This document shows positions 34,790 to 43,376 of a DNA stretch of 64,000 nucleotides, in pieces. Position 1 is the first letter of the stretch, and each line of letters opens with the position of its first letter. Location: contig JAMPEL010000002.1 of the NCBI GenBank assembly GCA_023665185.1, forward strand, positions 62,001 to 126,000, written 5' to 3'. The position numbers were made by a program, and so were the translations under genes. The notes under the pieces are model-generated. The model saw only the letters and a list, made by a program, of their open reading frames with translations. It made no database searches and was not told where the DNA came from. The DNA comes from Roseburia sp. (lineage in GTDB: Bacteria; Bacteroidota; Bacteroidia; Bacteroidales; Bacteroidaceae).

Positions 34790-35814
34790 GTAAGATTACA
34801 GTTTTGACAGCTGTGTATAATGCTGAGAAATATTTGCGCCAGTGTCTTGATTCTCTTTGTGCGCAGACTTTGAAAGACATTCAGATTGTCTGTATAGATG
34901 ATTGCTCTACGGATGGTTCATTGGCTATTCTTGAAGAATATGCGGATAGAGACAGTCGGATTTGTGTTTTGAGAACGGAGCGCAATGCAGGACAAGCGGT
35001 GGCGCGCAACTTGGGACTTGAAAGGGCGAATGGAGAGTATATTACCATGCTGGACAGTGATGATTGGTTGGCTTTGGACGCTCTTGAGAAGGCTTATAAG
35101 GCTGTCAGGACTGTAGAGGATGCCGATTGTGCCGTGTTTCGTCTGATGCAGTGTTATGAAGACACGGGGATGGTAGAGTTGTATGAGAACAAGACCGACA
35201 AGACCGTCCTTGATGGCGAAGAGGCTTTCCGGCTCAGTCTTGACTGGAGTCTGCACGGGCTGTATATTGTTCGTGCGGATATTCATAAGGCATATCCGTA
35301 TGACACATCGTGTCGTCTGTATAGTGATGACAACACTACAAGGATGCATTATCTGCATTCGAGGAAAGTGGTGATATGCGACGGTGAGTATTTCTATCGC
35401 AAGTATTCTGCCTCTATGACAAGTGCGTGTACCATTTTGAGATTTGATTACATGGACGCAAATCTCAGTATGAAAAGACAACTTGAAGAAGAAATGAGCA
35501 AGGGAAATCTGCGCGATGCCGAATACGTGCTTGACTTCTATGAGAATCATCGTTGGCTGAATATTGTGGGGGCTTATTGGTTCTTTTATCAGAACAGGCA
35601 AGCTTTCACTTCCGGAGAATGTGCTGAGATAGAAAGAAGGATTGCCGCCAATTTGCGGACTGTGGAGACATGGCGGATTAGACGGGAACTGAAAATGAAA
35701 TTAGGGTATTATCCATTTAAGTCATACACCGTATTCAAACGTATGGAAAACTTTTATTTCCGGCTCAGAGGATGCGTATGGAAGATAAAAAAGAAAAGAG
35801 GATGGAACTCATGA
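34786..35814 (+). CDS. Family 2 glycosyltransferase
   Basis: The 342-residue protein has ITVLTAVYNAEKYLRQCLDSL at the start, VCIDDCSTDGS near 35, and MLDSDDWL near 88-95, the nucleotide-sugar and metal sites of GT2 enzymes. It overlaps the flippase gene (ATGA at 34786-34789), so both should act in one pathway. The terminator hairpin begins inside its last codons. Confidence 0.87.
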   Translation: MSKITVLTAVYNAEKYLRQCLDSLCAQTLKDIQIVCIDDCSTDGSLAILEEYADRDSRICVLRTERNAGQAVARNLGLERANGEYITMLDSDDWLALDALEKAYKAVRTVEDADCAVFRLMQCYEDTGMVELYENKTDKTVLDGEEAFRLSLDWSLHGLYIVRADIHKAYPYDTSCRLYSDDNTTRMHYLHSRKVVICDGEYFYRKYSASMTSACTILRFDYMDANLSMKRQLEEEMSKGNLRDAEYVLDFYENHRWLNIVGAYWFFYQNRQAFTSGECAEIERRIAANLRTVETWRIRRELKMKLGYYPFKSYTVFKRMENFYFRLRGCVWKIKKKRGWNS

Positions 35815-35831
35815 CGGGTTCCATCCTCTTT
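35795..35831. terminator. Shared terminator between convergent genes
   Basis: Perfect 14-bp arms (35795-35808 and 35818-35831) of AAAGAGGATGGAAC type overlap the stop of the glycosyltransferase. The minus-strand reading is followed by TTCTTTTTT, so it is mainly the terminator of the leftward lipoprotein gene. Confidence 0.75.
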
Positions 35832-35875
35832 ATCGTATAAGGTGATTCTAATGTGTGGTTGTTTCTCTGTTTTTT

Positions 35876-36721
35876 TTATTGGTACTTGTATGTCACAACC
35901 ACTGTATTGCTGCCTTTTCCATAACTGCAAGTAATCGTGTTCCTGTTGGTGTCGAAATTGTAGAAAAACTCATACGCAGTTTCTTCTTCATTCTTGCTGT
36001 GGGTGACAGTAATACTTTTAACCAAATTCTGCGTGCCGCGACCGAGTAGCCCGGCATAGTAGATGTATTCAAATCCTTCGCATCCCATTACTTTGGAAAT
36101 GGCTTCAGGCAAGAGACCGTTTACATTGTCGTCCTGTGTGTATTCAAAACTGTAAGTGTAATAAATATCCGGAGCATCAGCGCTTGGAGTGTATTTGATT
36201 TCTGTAATATTGCCATTTACTGTTCTCGACAGTTCTGCCGTCGCGCCTTTTGTCGAGCTTCCTCCGAAACCGTTGTTCTGGTACAGCACTTTCCATGACG
36301 TGAGATACCCGCCGGTGTACGAATAGTTGTAAGTGGTGTTTCCGCTTGTGGCTTTTGACACTAAGGCTTCTTCGTTGAGTGCGACGGACATAGGCACACC
36401 ATTGGTGGATATGCCCACAGTTCTTTCTCCATAGGACAGGCTGTAGTTTGCTTTGTTGCCCTCTGACTGCATGTCGTTGCTGTGCTGTAAGGTGCTTACA
36501 GCTTGTACGAGATTGTTTCCGCTGTATCCGAACCGCCAAGCATACATGTTCTGAAAACTGCCTGCCCGCTCTACGCTGACAAGCTTGCTGTATCCGCTTG
36601 TGTTTGGTGTGGTTATACGGTTTGCCACAGATGCCTTGTTGTCATCATCGGAACATGCTGAAAGTGCGATGATGGCGGCGAGTGCTGCAAATGATTGTCT
36701 GATAAGTTTCTTCATAATCAT
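35876..36721 (-). CDS. DUF4595-like lipoprotein
   Basis: The 281-residue protein has a lipobox LSAC (Cys23) followed by SDDDN, a charged run often linked to surface export in Bacteroidetes. The body is a series of beta strands with the pattern typical of DUF4595 lipoproteins (YSYTGGYLTSWKV, ITEIKYTPS, YSFEYTQDDN). No enzyme motif is seen. It stands alone with a shared terminator. Confidence 0.72.
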   Translation of the reverse strand: MIMKKLIRQSFAALAAIIALSACSDDDNKASVANRITTPNTSGYSKLVSVERAGSFQNMYAWRFGYSGNNLVQAVSTLQHSNDMQSEGNKANYSLSYGERTVGISTNGVPMSVALNEEALVSKATSGNTTYNYSYTGGYLTSWKVLYQNNGFGGSSTKGATAELSRTVNGNITEIKYTPSADAPDIYYTYSFEYTQDDNVNGLLPEAISKVMGCEGFEYIYYAGLLGRGTQNLVKSITVTHSKNEEETAYEFFYNFDTNRNTITCSYGKGSNTVVVTYKYQ

Positions 36722-36818
36722 AATTTCGAAATTCAGTGTAAAATGAAAAAATCCTCTCTAAATGAAAAAAGCGCAACTGACCGTTCTGTCAATTACGCTA
36801 TTCCTGTTTTGCTAAGAG

Positions 36819-36890
36819 AGGTGCCTGGCGGATTCGAACCGCCGTGGACGGTTTTGCAGACCGTAGACTAAGCCACTCATCCAAGGCACC
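36819..36890 (-). tRNA. tRNA-Cys (GCA)
   Basis: On the minus strand a cloverleaf of 72 nt is seen: acceptor GGTGCCT/AGGCACC, anticodon stem CGGTC..ACCG... with loop CTGCAAA giving anticodon GCA, a GGCGG/CCGCC T stem with TTCGAAT loop, and T as discriminator base, the known cysteine identity base. CCA is not encoded. Confidence 0.95.
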
Positions 36891-37032
36891 GTTTCTGTTT
36901 TGCGAGTGCAAAGGTAGTGCCTTTTGGTTTTTCCTACAAATTTTTTGCTGCTTTTTTTTCTTGTAAAATACTTTTTCTGATGTTTCATTAAAAAAATACG
37001 CTGGAAATACTTGTGCTCTTGCGCAAATGTTT

Positions 37033-37040
37033 TACTTTTG
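37033..37040 (+). promoter_or_regulatory. -7 box of tilS
   Basis: TACTTTTG matches TAnnTTTG, 58 bp before the ATG at 37099. Confidence 0.55.
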
Positions 37041-37098
37041 TGCAGATGATTTGTGCTGTTGATGAATTTGGTATAGAACATTAAAATATTTATTTATC

Positions 37099-38460
37099 AT
37101 GGGAAACTTGACAAACATTGAGGACAGTGTAAGCAGGTTTATTGAAGACAATTCGCTTCTCGACATTCAGGCCGGCAAAGTATTAGTCGCGCTAAGTGGA
37201 GGAGCCGATTCTGTATGCCTTTTGTTGCTTCTGAGAAATTTGGGATATGAGTGTGAGGCTATACACTGCAACTTCTATCTTCGTGGCAAGGAAAGCCGGA
37301 GAGACGAGGACTTCGTAAAAATGTTGTGTGAGCAGTTGAGAGTAAAGCTGTATGTGAAGGGATTCAACACCGTGCAGTATGCGGCCGATAGAGGTATAAG
37401 TATAGAAATGGCGGCACGCGAGCTTAGATATTCTTACTTCAGTGAGGTTTTGGAAGAGAGCGGTGCTCAGGCTGTGGCTGTGGGGCATCATCGTGACGAT
37501 AATGTGGAGACATTATTGTTGAACATTGTCCGAGGAAGCGGCATTCATGGCATGTGTGGCATTCCGTCTCGTAACGGGAAAATTGTCCGCCCTTTGCTGT
37601 GTGTCAGCCGTAATGACATTGTGGATTATTTGGAGCGCAAAGGACAGGAATACGTGGTTGACAGTACGAACAAGCTGGATGTCTTCAGCAGGAATAAGAT
37701 TAGGCTTGATGTAATGCCGGTTCTGAGTACGATTAATTTGTCGGCCTCTGCTAATATTGCTTTTGCCATAGAACATTTGAATGAGGCTTGTAAGGTATAT
37801 GACAAGGCAATCAGGGAGGATATTTCCAAATGTCTGAGAACGGTGGGAAATACTCGCCTTATTGATGTAAAGAGAGTGGAAGAGTGTGTTTCTCCGCGTT
37901 CTGTGATGCACGAGATTCTGAGTCCTTTGGGATTCACGCGTTCTCAGGAAGAGGATATTGCGAAGGCGATGAATGGCACTCCGGGACGCTTGTTCAGTGC
38001 GAAGAAGTGGAGGTTGCTCATTGACCGAGGGCAAATTGTTATTGCTCCGATTCAGACTGAAGAAGTAGAGATTGAGCGCAAATTTCGTTTTGCCTCGCAT
38101 GAGGGAACAATGCTGATAGATGGTTGCGGCACTATCAATTACAAGATTATTGACAGGGAGAACCTTGTGATTAATCCTGACAAGCGTTTTGCCTATCTTG
38201 ATGTGGACAAGATGCATGGTCCGCTGACCATACGTACTGTTCATCAGGGGGATAGTTTTTCTCCATTCGGATTGCATGGCACAAAGTTGCTCAGCGACTT
38301 TATGACGGATATAAAGCTTACTCGATTTGAAAAGGAGACGCAAAAGGTTATATGTGATGGCAATGAGATTGCATGGGTTGTAGGTGAGAGAAGTTCTGAG
38401 ATATTCAGAGTGGATTCCAATACAAAAAAGGTTCTCGTGTTGGAACTTATACGAAAGTAG
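37099..38460 (+). CDS. tilS: tRNA(Ile)-lysidine synthase
   Basis: The 453-residue protein has the N-type ATP pyrophosphatase loop SGGADS near 34-39 and the GHHRDDNVETLLLNIVRGSG block. C-terminal domains match the long TilS form. The enzyme attaches lysine to C34 of the CAU-anticodon tRNA-Ile so that it reads AUA and not AUG, which is essential. It is next to tRNA-Cys but on the other strand. Confidence 0.95.
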   Translation: MGNLTNIEDSVSRFIEDNSLLDIQAGKVLVALSGGADSVCLLLLLRNLGYECEAIHCNFYLRGKESRRDEDFVKMLCEQLRVKLYVKGFNTVQYAADRGISIEMAARELRYSYFSEVLEESGAQAVAVGHHRDDNVETLLLNIVRGSGIHGMCGIPSRNGKIVRPLLCVSRNDIVDYLERKGQEYVVDSTNKLDVFSRNKIRLDVMPVLSTINLSASANIAFAIEHLNEACKVYDKAIREDISKCLRTVGNTRLIDVKRVEECVSPRSVMHEILSPLGFTRSQEEDIAKAMNGTPGRLFSAKKWRLLIDRGQIVIAPIQTEEVEIERKFRFASHEGTMLIDGCGTINYKIIDRENLVINPDKRFAYLDVDKMHGPLTIRTVHQGDSFSPFGLHGTKLLSDFMTDIKLTRFEKETQKVICDGNEIAWVVGERSSEIFRVDSNTKKVLVLELIRK

Positions 38461-38515
38461 TTTGTCGGGATTCTATATTGGGATGCCGATAAATAATGGG
38501 CATTTTTATAATCCC

Positions 38516-38582
38516 CCCCCTCATAAAGCCCCGATTCCAAAGTACCTTTAATGTATTTAGGAATCGGGGCTTTATGAGGGGG
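38516..38582. terminator. Long bidirectional hairpin between tilS and the radical SAM gene
   Basis: Arms of 23 bp (38516-38538 and 38560-38582) are perfectly complementary, with a 21-nt loop. It lies between convergent genes and includes eight C at 38513-38520. It can end transcription from both sides, although the arms are longer than needed and no U-run is next to them. Confidence 0.65.
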
Positions 38583-38625
38583 ATTATGTTTATGATAAAA
38601 GAATTCTGTATATTCTTTTGTGAGA

Positions 38626-39705
38626 TTACTTCCTGTCTGGGAACATCCTTTTGTAGTTGCACACAGAAATAAATCCGTCTTCTTTGCGCAGGTGCATTCC
38701 GTTGCCACGGCAATATCGGAAAAAACGGCAGTCGGCACATTCTCCATTGCGTTTCCATTCATAGTGTCGGTATGGCTCAAACCGGTTATTCCATACTTCC
38801 ATGAAATTATCATGGTAAATATTTCCTTGCGAATAGTCGCTCCGTATGCTCAGGCAACCGCCAATGTCGCCATTGCAACGTATGCTTCCAACTGTGACTC
38901 CTGCCTGACATGTAAAGAAATGGTCACGTACTTCGCCTTCATAGTTACCAAGAAAACTTTCACATCCATAGCTTATATCAAGAAGCTTTTCCTTGCGTGA
39001 AGAGGCTATGAACTGCATCAATTCATGCAGCTGCGACGGACTCAGTTGGAGCTCATCATCATCTTTGGCGCGTCCTGCCGGGAATACTGTGAAGATTCGC
39101 CAGCGTCTGGCACCCAATGTAAGCAGATAATTCTTAAATTGAGGTAGAGTAGAGAAGTTGTGCCTGTTCACACAAGTGACTACATCATTCACGAGATTGG
39201 ACTCTGTGTTTACAATGCGTATTGCTTCGGCGGCGCGGCTGAAACTGGTGGAGCAACCGCGCATCCAATTATGGTCTGCCTCAAATCCGTCCAAACTGAT
39301 GGTCAGTGAGTGCAGTCCCGATTTGATTAAAGAATAGAGCCGTGAGCGGGTCAATGCCTGTCCGTTAGTCACCATGCCCCATGGAAAACCTCTGCGGTAG
39401 AACTCACTGCCACATTCCTCAAGGTCTTTGCGCAAAAGTGGTTCACCGCCTGTGACAATAATGAATGTATGATTGGGATTCTGGTGTTGTGCAATGTTGT
39501 CCAGTACACGGAGGAAATCCGTCACCGGCATATCTGCGCACTCGTTTCCCGTGCGGCAATCGCTGCCACAATGTCGGCAGTGCAGGTTGCATCTCAAGGT
39601 ACATTCCCAAAACAGTTGGCGCAACGGATGCCTTTCAATAAGACGGTTTTGCAGAATCCTGTCTATTTCGAGTGCTATATGGCGGCGCGGTGACAAATGT
39701 TCCAT
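38626..39705 (-). CDS. Radical SAM/SPASM domain protein
   Basis: The 359-residue protein has the radical SAM 4Fe-4S motif C39-x3-C43-x2-C46 and TGGEPLLR near 91, then a SPASM-like C-terminal region with Cys at CQAG, CNGDIGGC, CADCRFFRYCRGN and CNYKR that would bind additional clusters. It resembles the Bacteroidetes group annotated as the rSAM/lipoprotein system (recalled as TIGR04133), whose partner is a small lipoprotein. No small lipoprotein or peptide gene lies beside it, so the substrate is unknown. The CNNM/CBS gene lies 21 bp upstream on the same strand, perhaps co-transcribed. Confidence 0.82.
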   Translation of the reverse strand: MEHLSPRRHIALEIDRILQNRLIERHPLRQLFWECTLRCNLHCRHCGSDCRTGNECADMPVTDFLRVLDNIAQHQNPNHTFIIVTGGEPLLRKDLEECGSEFYRRGFPWGMVTNGQALTRSRLYSLIKSGLHSLTISLDGFEADHNWMRGCSTSFSRAAEAIRIVNTESNLVNDVVTCVNRHNFSTLPQFKNYLLTLGARRWRIFTVFPAGRAKDDDELQLSPSQLHELMQFIASSRKEKLLDISYGCESFLGNYEGEVRDHFFTCQAGVTVGSIRCNGDIGGCLSIRSDYSQGNIYHDNFMEVWNNRFEPYRHYEWKRNGECADCRFFRYCRGNGMHLRKEDGFISVCNYKRMFPDRK

Positions 39706-39726
39706 TTATAGAGAATATAGAAACGG

Positions 39727-40767
39727 TTATTTTTGTTGCTTTTTCTGTATTCGTTTCCACTGAGCTTTGGCATATTCCTGCATGTCGACTACCTCGTCTT
39801 TCTCGTCCACGATTTCAAAGCCGAGCATGGTTTCGATAACGTCCTCCATTGTGACAATGCCGCGCAAACTTCCATATTCATCAATGATGATAGAGATGTG
39901 CTCTTTCTTTTCGAGCAGTTTTTCCCATATATTCGCTACCGGCTCAGATTCAGGAAATGAGAGTATCGGACGGGCAAGGTCTTTCAAGTGTATGTTGAAC
40001 TTGTCCTCTGCCAGACGCTCAAGAATTGTCTGGCGAAGCACATAGCCTGTGATATAGTCGCTGTTGTCCTCGTCGTAAATAGGAATACGCGAATACTTGT
40101 TGTATTCTTCTGTCTTATAGAAGTCGCGCAGATTCATGCTGCTGTCTGCCATTGCCACAACCACGCTTGGAGTCATGATTTGGTGGGCTGTGATTTCATC
40201 CAGTTTCAGCAGGTTCTGAATCATTTTGTTTTCTTTCTTTTGCAGCACACCTTCTTCTGCTCCGACTGTGACCATTGCCGACACCTCTTCACGGCTTACC
40301 GACACTTGGTTGGAACCGGAAGATATGAGATGGGTCAGCCGCTCAATCAGAAAAACGAGTGGATAAGTGATGACGATAAGTGTCCTTATCACTCCCGATG
40401 CCGGGATGGCGAGTTTTCTCCAATAGCATGAACCGATTGTCTTCGGCACTATTTCGGAAAAGATGAGAATGAGGAGAGTGAATATCGCTGATACAATGCC
40501 GACTCCTGTACTGTTGAACTCTTGTGCGGCTTGTGAGCCGACAAGTGATGCGCCCACAGTGTTTGCGATAGTATTCACAACAAGTATGGCGGAAATAGGA
40601 CGGTCGATATTCTGTTTCAGGTTTTTCAGCCTTTGCGCTCCCTTTGCGCCTTGAGTCTCAAGGGTGGTTACAAATGACATGGGAGTGGATAATAGTGTCG
40701 CTTCGAGTACAGAGCACATTGCGGAAATGGCAAGTGCCAAGAACATGTATGTTGCAATTAGTTCCAT
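39727..40767 (-). CDS. CNNM/DUF21 membrane protein with CBS pair (hemolysin C-like)
   Basis: The 346-residue protein has an N-terminal DUF21/CNNM domain with three or four membrane helices (about 1-150) and a tandem CBS domain (about 190-330: HQIMTPSVVV, YSRIPIYDEDNSD, ILDEYGSLRGIVTMEDVIE-type blocks). It ends shortly after the CBS pair and lacks the CorC_HlyC domain of longer relatives. These proteins are tied to Mg2+/Co2+ handling. It reads into the radical SAM gene 21 bp downstream. Confidence 0.9.
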   Translation of the reverse strand: MELIATYMFLALAISAMCSVLEATLLSTPMSFVTTLETQGAKGAQRLKNLKQNIDRPISAILVVNTIANTVGASLVGSQAAQEFNSTGVGIVSAIFTLLILIFSEIVPKTIGSCYWRKLAIPASGVIRTLIVITYPLVFLIERLTHLISSGSNQVSVSREEVSAMVTVGAEEGVLQKKENKMIQNLLKLDEITAHQIMTPSVVVAMADSSMNLRDFYKTEEYNKYSRIPIYDEDNSDYITGYVLRQTILERLAEDKFNIHLKDLARPILSFPESEPVANIWEKLLEKKEHISIIIDEYGSLRGIVTMEDVIETMLGFEIVDEKDEVVDMQEYAKAQWKRIQKKQQK

Positions 40768-41373
40768 TTTTTTCTTATTTGATGTTTTTGTTAAGTGATG
40801 ATTGTATTCTTTTTTTTTGTAGCTATATAAATGGCTGTGATAAAGGATACTACCTTAGCAATATACATAAAACAAAAAGGGGTTCATGGAACTTTGCCTT
40901 TGTGATGATGTCCAAAGGTCTTAATTCTGGGTAATGTTTAATATTTGAGGCGCAATGCCTCGCGGGATAATTGTCTGAATCGGTTTTCATTAAAAACTTT
41001 AATTGATAATTGCTTGCAAAATTAGTAAGTTTTGCAGACATTGCAAAATAGAGAGTGAAAATAGTGCGCCAAAACTCTATTTTCACTCTCTTCGTGTGTG
41101 TTTGTTCTGAAATCTTCCTCTCTTTCATTTTTTGCAGTCTGAATCAACTCTTGCGCGAGTTCGGAATTAGAATAAAAAGGTCAATCCCGTGCGAAATCCG
41201 CAGGCTTCTTCTGTGGATTTTTTTTGTTACCATATCCTGCCGGGATTCTATATCTGTCAAACATGCAGAATTCCTGTTGAATTTTAATACTGGTGCAAAA
41301 TGTCTGTAAAAAGCGTGGAAATATCTCAATGTGCTGCAAAATATCAACAATAGTGTGCTTTTTGTGATAAATG
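40768..41373. other. Gene-free stretch with a -7 box and a strong hairpin
   Basis: On the minus strand TAATTTTG at 41017-41024 is a possible promoter box for the CNNM gene, which would give a leader of about 240 nt. A perfect 15-bp hairpin (41050-41064 with 41077-41091) stands 25 bp farther upstream. I see no coding sequence here. Confidence 0.45.
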
Positions 41374-41879
41374 AAATGTTAAAATCTGACCCTCGTAGAA
41401 TCGCTCAAAATCAACAAAACTCCGCCACGGTTGCATTTAAGCGATTCTACGGAGGTTTTTTGTCATCGAAAGTGATTTGTAAAAATAGGCTAATTTTAGT
41501 CTTGAAAAGATACATTTATTTACGTTTGAACGCGTTTTTGCCGAAATTAGAGCACTGTGAAAATAAAACTCGTGCGCCTCGCAATTTTTTAAAGTGTACC
41601 TTGAAAATTTATTTTCAAGGCGCACGAGTTTTGAAACGTCCTTATTTCGGGCTAAAACCGTGCATGTTCTACGGCAATCCTTAATTTATGTTTACTGGCA
41701 GTTTTGTGCGTCTTTCCAAACAGATTTTGATTTTGAAGGCGAAAAACAATAGTTTTATATGGATTTTGTTATAACATATTGATTATCAATGTATTCTATT
41801 TTAGTTTAAACACTTAGTTTTTGAGCTAAAACCATACCTTTTTTTGCAAAATCATATTTGCTTGATTATCTGATACTTA
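41374..41879 (+). repeat. Long dispersed non-coding repeat, copy B
   Basis: This 506-bp copy aligns with copies A and C from ATGTTAAA to TACTTA. The first stem is CCTC-GTAGAATCGC (41391-41404, one C missing) with GCGATTCTACGGAGG (41441-41455). It has an added symmetric block: CTCGTGCGCCT near 41570 pairs with AGGCGCACGAG near 41620, and CCTTGAAAAT/ATTTTCAAGG lies between. The GATTATC motifs are at about 41777 and 41863. It is the most diverged copy. Confidence 0.88.
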
Positions 41880-41984
41880 GCATGAGACAAAGCGGACTCA
41901 TGTACATTCTAGAGCAAAAGTGAATGCCCGGAATGTTAAAATTGAGTTTTTCCTCCAACTGACAATATGTCAAATTGTTGTTCT

Positions 41985-42169
41985 GTACTTCCTGTAAAAA
42001 AACGGTTGTGATTCTGCTGTCTGAAAGGGAGACTTTGCGATTGTGGTGTTTCTTTCCATTCGTAGCAGGAAGTAGCAGGAAGGGCTTTTCCTTCATTTCT
42101 TGCTCAAAATTCTTGTCAAACTCATCAATAACGCAAAAAATATCTATGGATTTTATTGTTGGTAATCAT
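41985..42169 (-). pseudogene. N-terminal remnant of an IS982-like transposase
   Basis: The minus strand starts MITNNK at 42169, shifts frame by one base, and continues IDIFCVIDEFDKNFEQEM and NGKKHHNRKVSLSDSRITTVFL, the style of the N-terminus of IS982-family transposases. The DDE core and the rest are missing. It is a decayed fragment; the family call is from memory of the motif order. Confidence 0.6.
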
Positions 42170-42318
42170 TGTTGTCAGTCAGACCTGAATCTATGAAGTT
42201 AATGTGATGATTACCAACTTTAATGATGTTTTATTATCTCGTGCTCACGTAGATATTGACGCTTTGTCGAATATTTGCAGGATTATTGCTGCCGTGGATG
42301 TATATATATCAAACAAAC

Positions 42319-42359
42319 TGCGACAAACAGATGTATACTGTATACAGCTGTTTGTCGCA
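42319..42359. repeat. Near-perfect 41-bp palindrome
   Basis: Arms 42319-42338 and 42340-42359 (TGCGACAAACAG..GTATAC) are reverse complements with one mismatch and only one base between them. It lies 130 bp past the end of upp on its downstream side. With so small a loop it looks more like a protein-binding site or the join of an element than a terminator. Confidence 0.65.
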
Positions 42360-42489
42360 ATTCAAACGGAAAAATGTCCGTCAGATTTCTTTTATGTTTA
42401 TACCGACTTGTCACACGATATACTGGACAAGCCTTTTGGGGAACAATATGGCCTGCAAGTAAACGGTATGAGTTTGAAAGCGGCTTGTC

Positions 42490-43152
42490 TTATATTTTAT
42501 CTCCGAAAGCCAAATCACCGGCATCTCCCAGTCCGGGAACAATATATGAATGCTCGTTGAGTGAAGGGTCTATGACTCCACACCATAAGGTTACACTCGG
42601 GTTATCCCCAAATACCTTTTTGATGTAGTCCACTCCTTTTTGTGAGGCGATGACACAGCACAAGTGGATGACCGATGGAGTGCCTTTGGTGCAGAATGCC
42701 TCATAGCCGAGTTCCATGCTGCCGCCGGTTGCAAGCATTGGGTCTGCGATAATCAAAGTCTTGTTTGTCAGAGCCGGAGAGGCTATATATTCAATTTTTA
42801 TGCCTACATCCTCACATTCTTTGTCCTTATAATATCGGAATGCTGACACAAAGGCATTTCCGGCACGGTCGAATATGTCGAGAAATCCCTGATGGAAAGG
42901 CAGTCCTGCCCTGAATATGGTGCCTAAAACAATGTCATCGTCATGAGTACATGCTGTGGCTGTGGCAAGAGGTGTCTGCACTTCTTTTGTGGAATATCGC
43001 AATGTCTTGCTTATTTCGTATGCCATCATCTGCCCGATGCGTGTCAGGTTGTTTCTGAATCTGGCACTGTCTTTTTGGATATTCACATCTCTCAGCTCTG
43101 CCATATACTGGTTGATGATAGTATTGCTTTCCGCGAAATTTATGATTTTCAT
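42490..43152 (-). CDS. upp: Uracil phosphoribosyltransferase
   Basis: The 220-residue protein has the FRAGLPFHQG segment and the PRPP-binding loop IADPMLATGGSM, and ends with the uracil-binding YIVPGLGDAGDLAFG block. It makes UMP from uracil and PRPP. It is a single-gene unit with a weak TTAATTTG box near 43180. Confidence 0.95.
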   Translation of the reverse strand: MKIINFAESNTIINQYMAELRDVNIQKDSARFRNNLTRIGQMMAYEISKTLRYSTKEVQTPLATATACTHDDDIVLGTIFRAGLPFHQGFLDIFDRAGNAFVSAFRYYKDKECEDVGIKIEYIASPALTNKTLIIADPMLATGGSMELGYEAFCTKGTPSVIHLCCVIASQKGVDYIKKVFGDNPSVTLWCGVIDPSLNEHSYIVPGLGDAGDLAFGDKI

Positions 43153-43376
43153 AATTATAGCTCTTTGTTTTATTGTTTCTGCAAATTAACTCAAAAAAGG
43201 CATAACGGGCAAATTTAAGATGCTAAATTTGGGACTTTGGAATAAATGAGCAAAGCCTGCACAACTGAAAATGGTCGGTTATGCAGGCATATAGAGTCAT
43301 CTTGTGGATTGTCTATATTTATTCATGCAGGTTCATCTGTATGAACGCATTCTTTTATGGAATGTCTCTATGGTAT

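Noticed and set aside
42204..42560. Open frame of 118 codons beside upp
   Set aside because: It crosses the 41-bp palindrome and the end of upp on the other strand and resembles no family.
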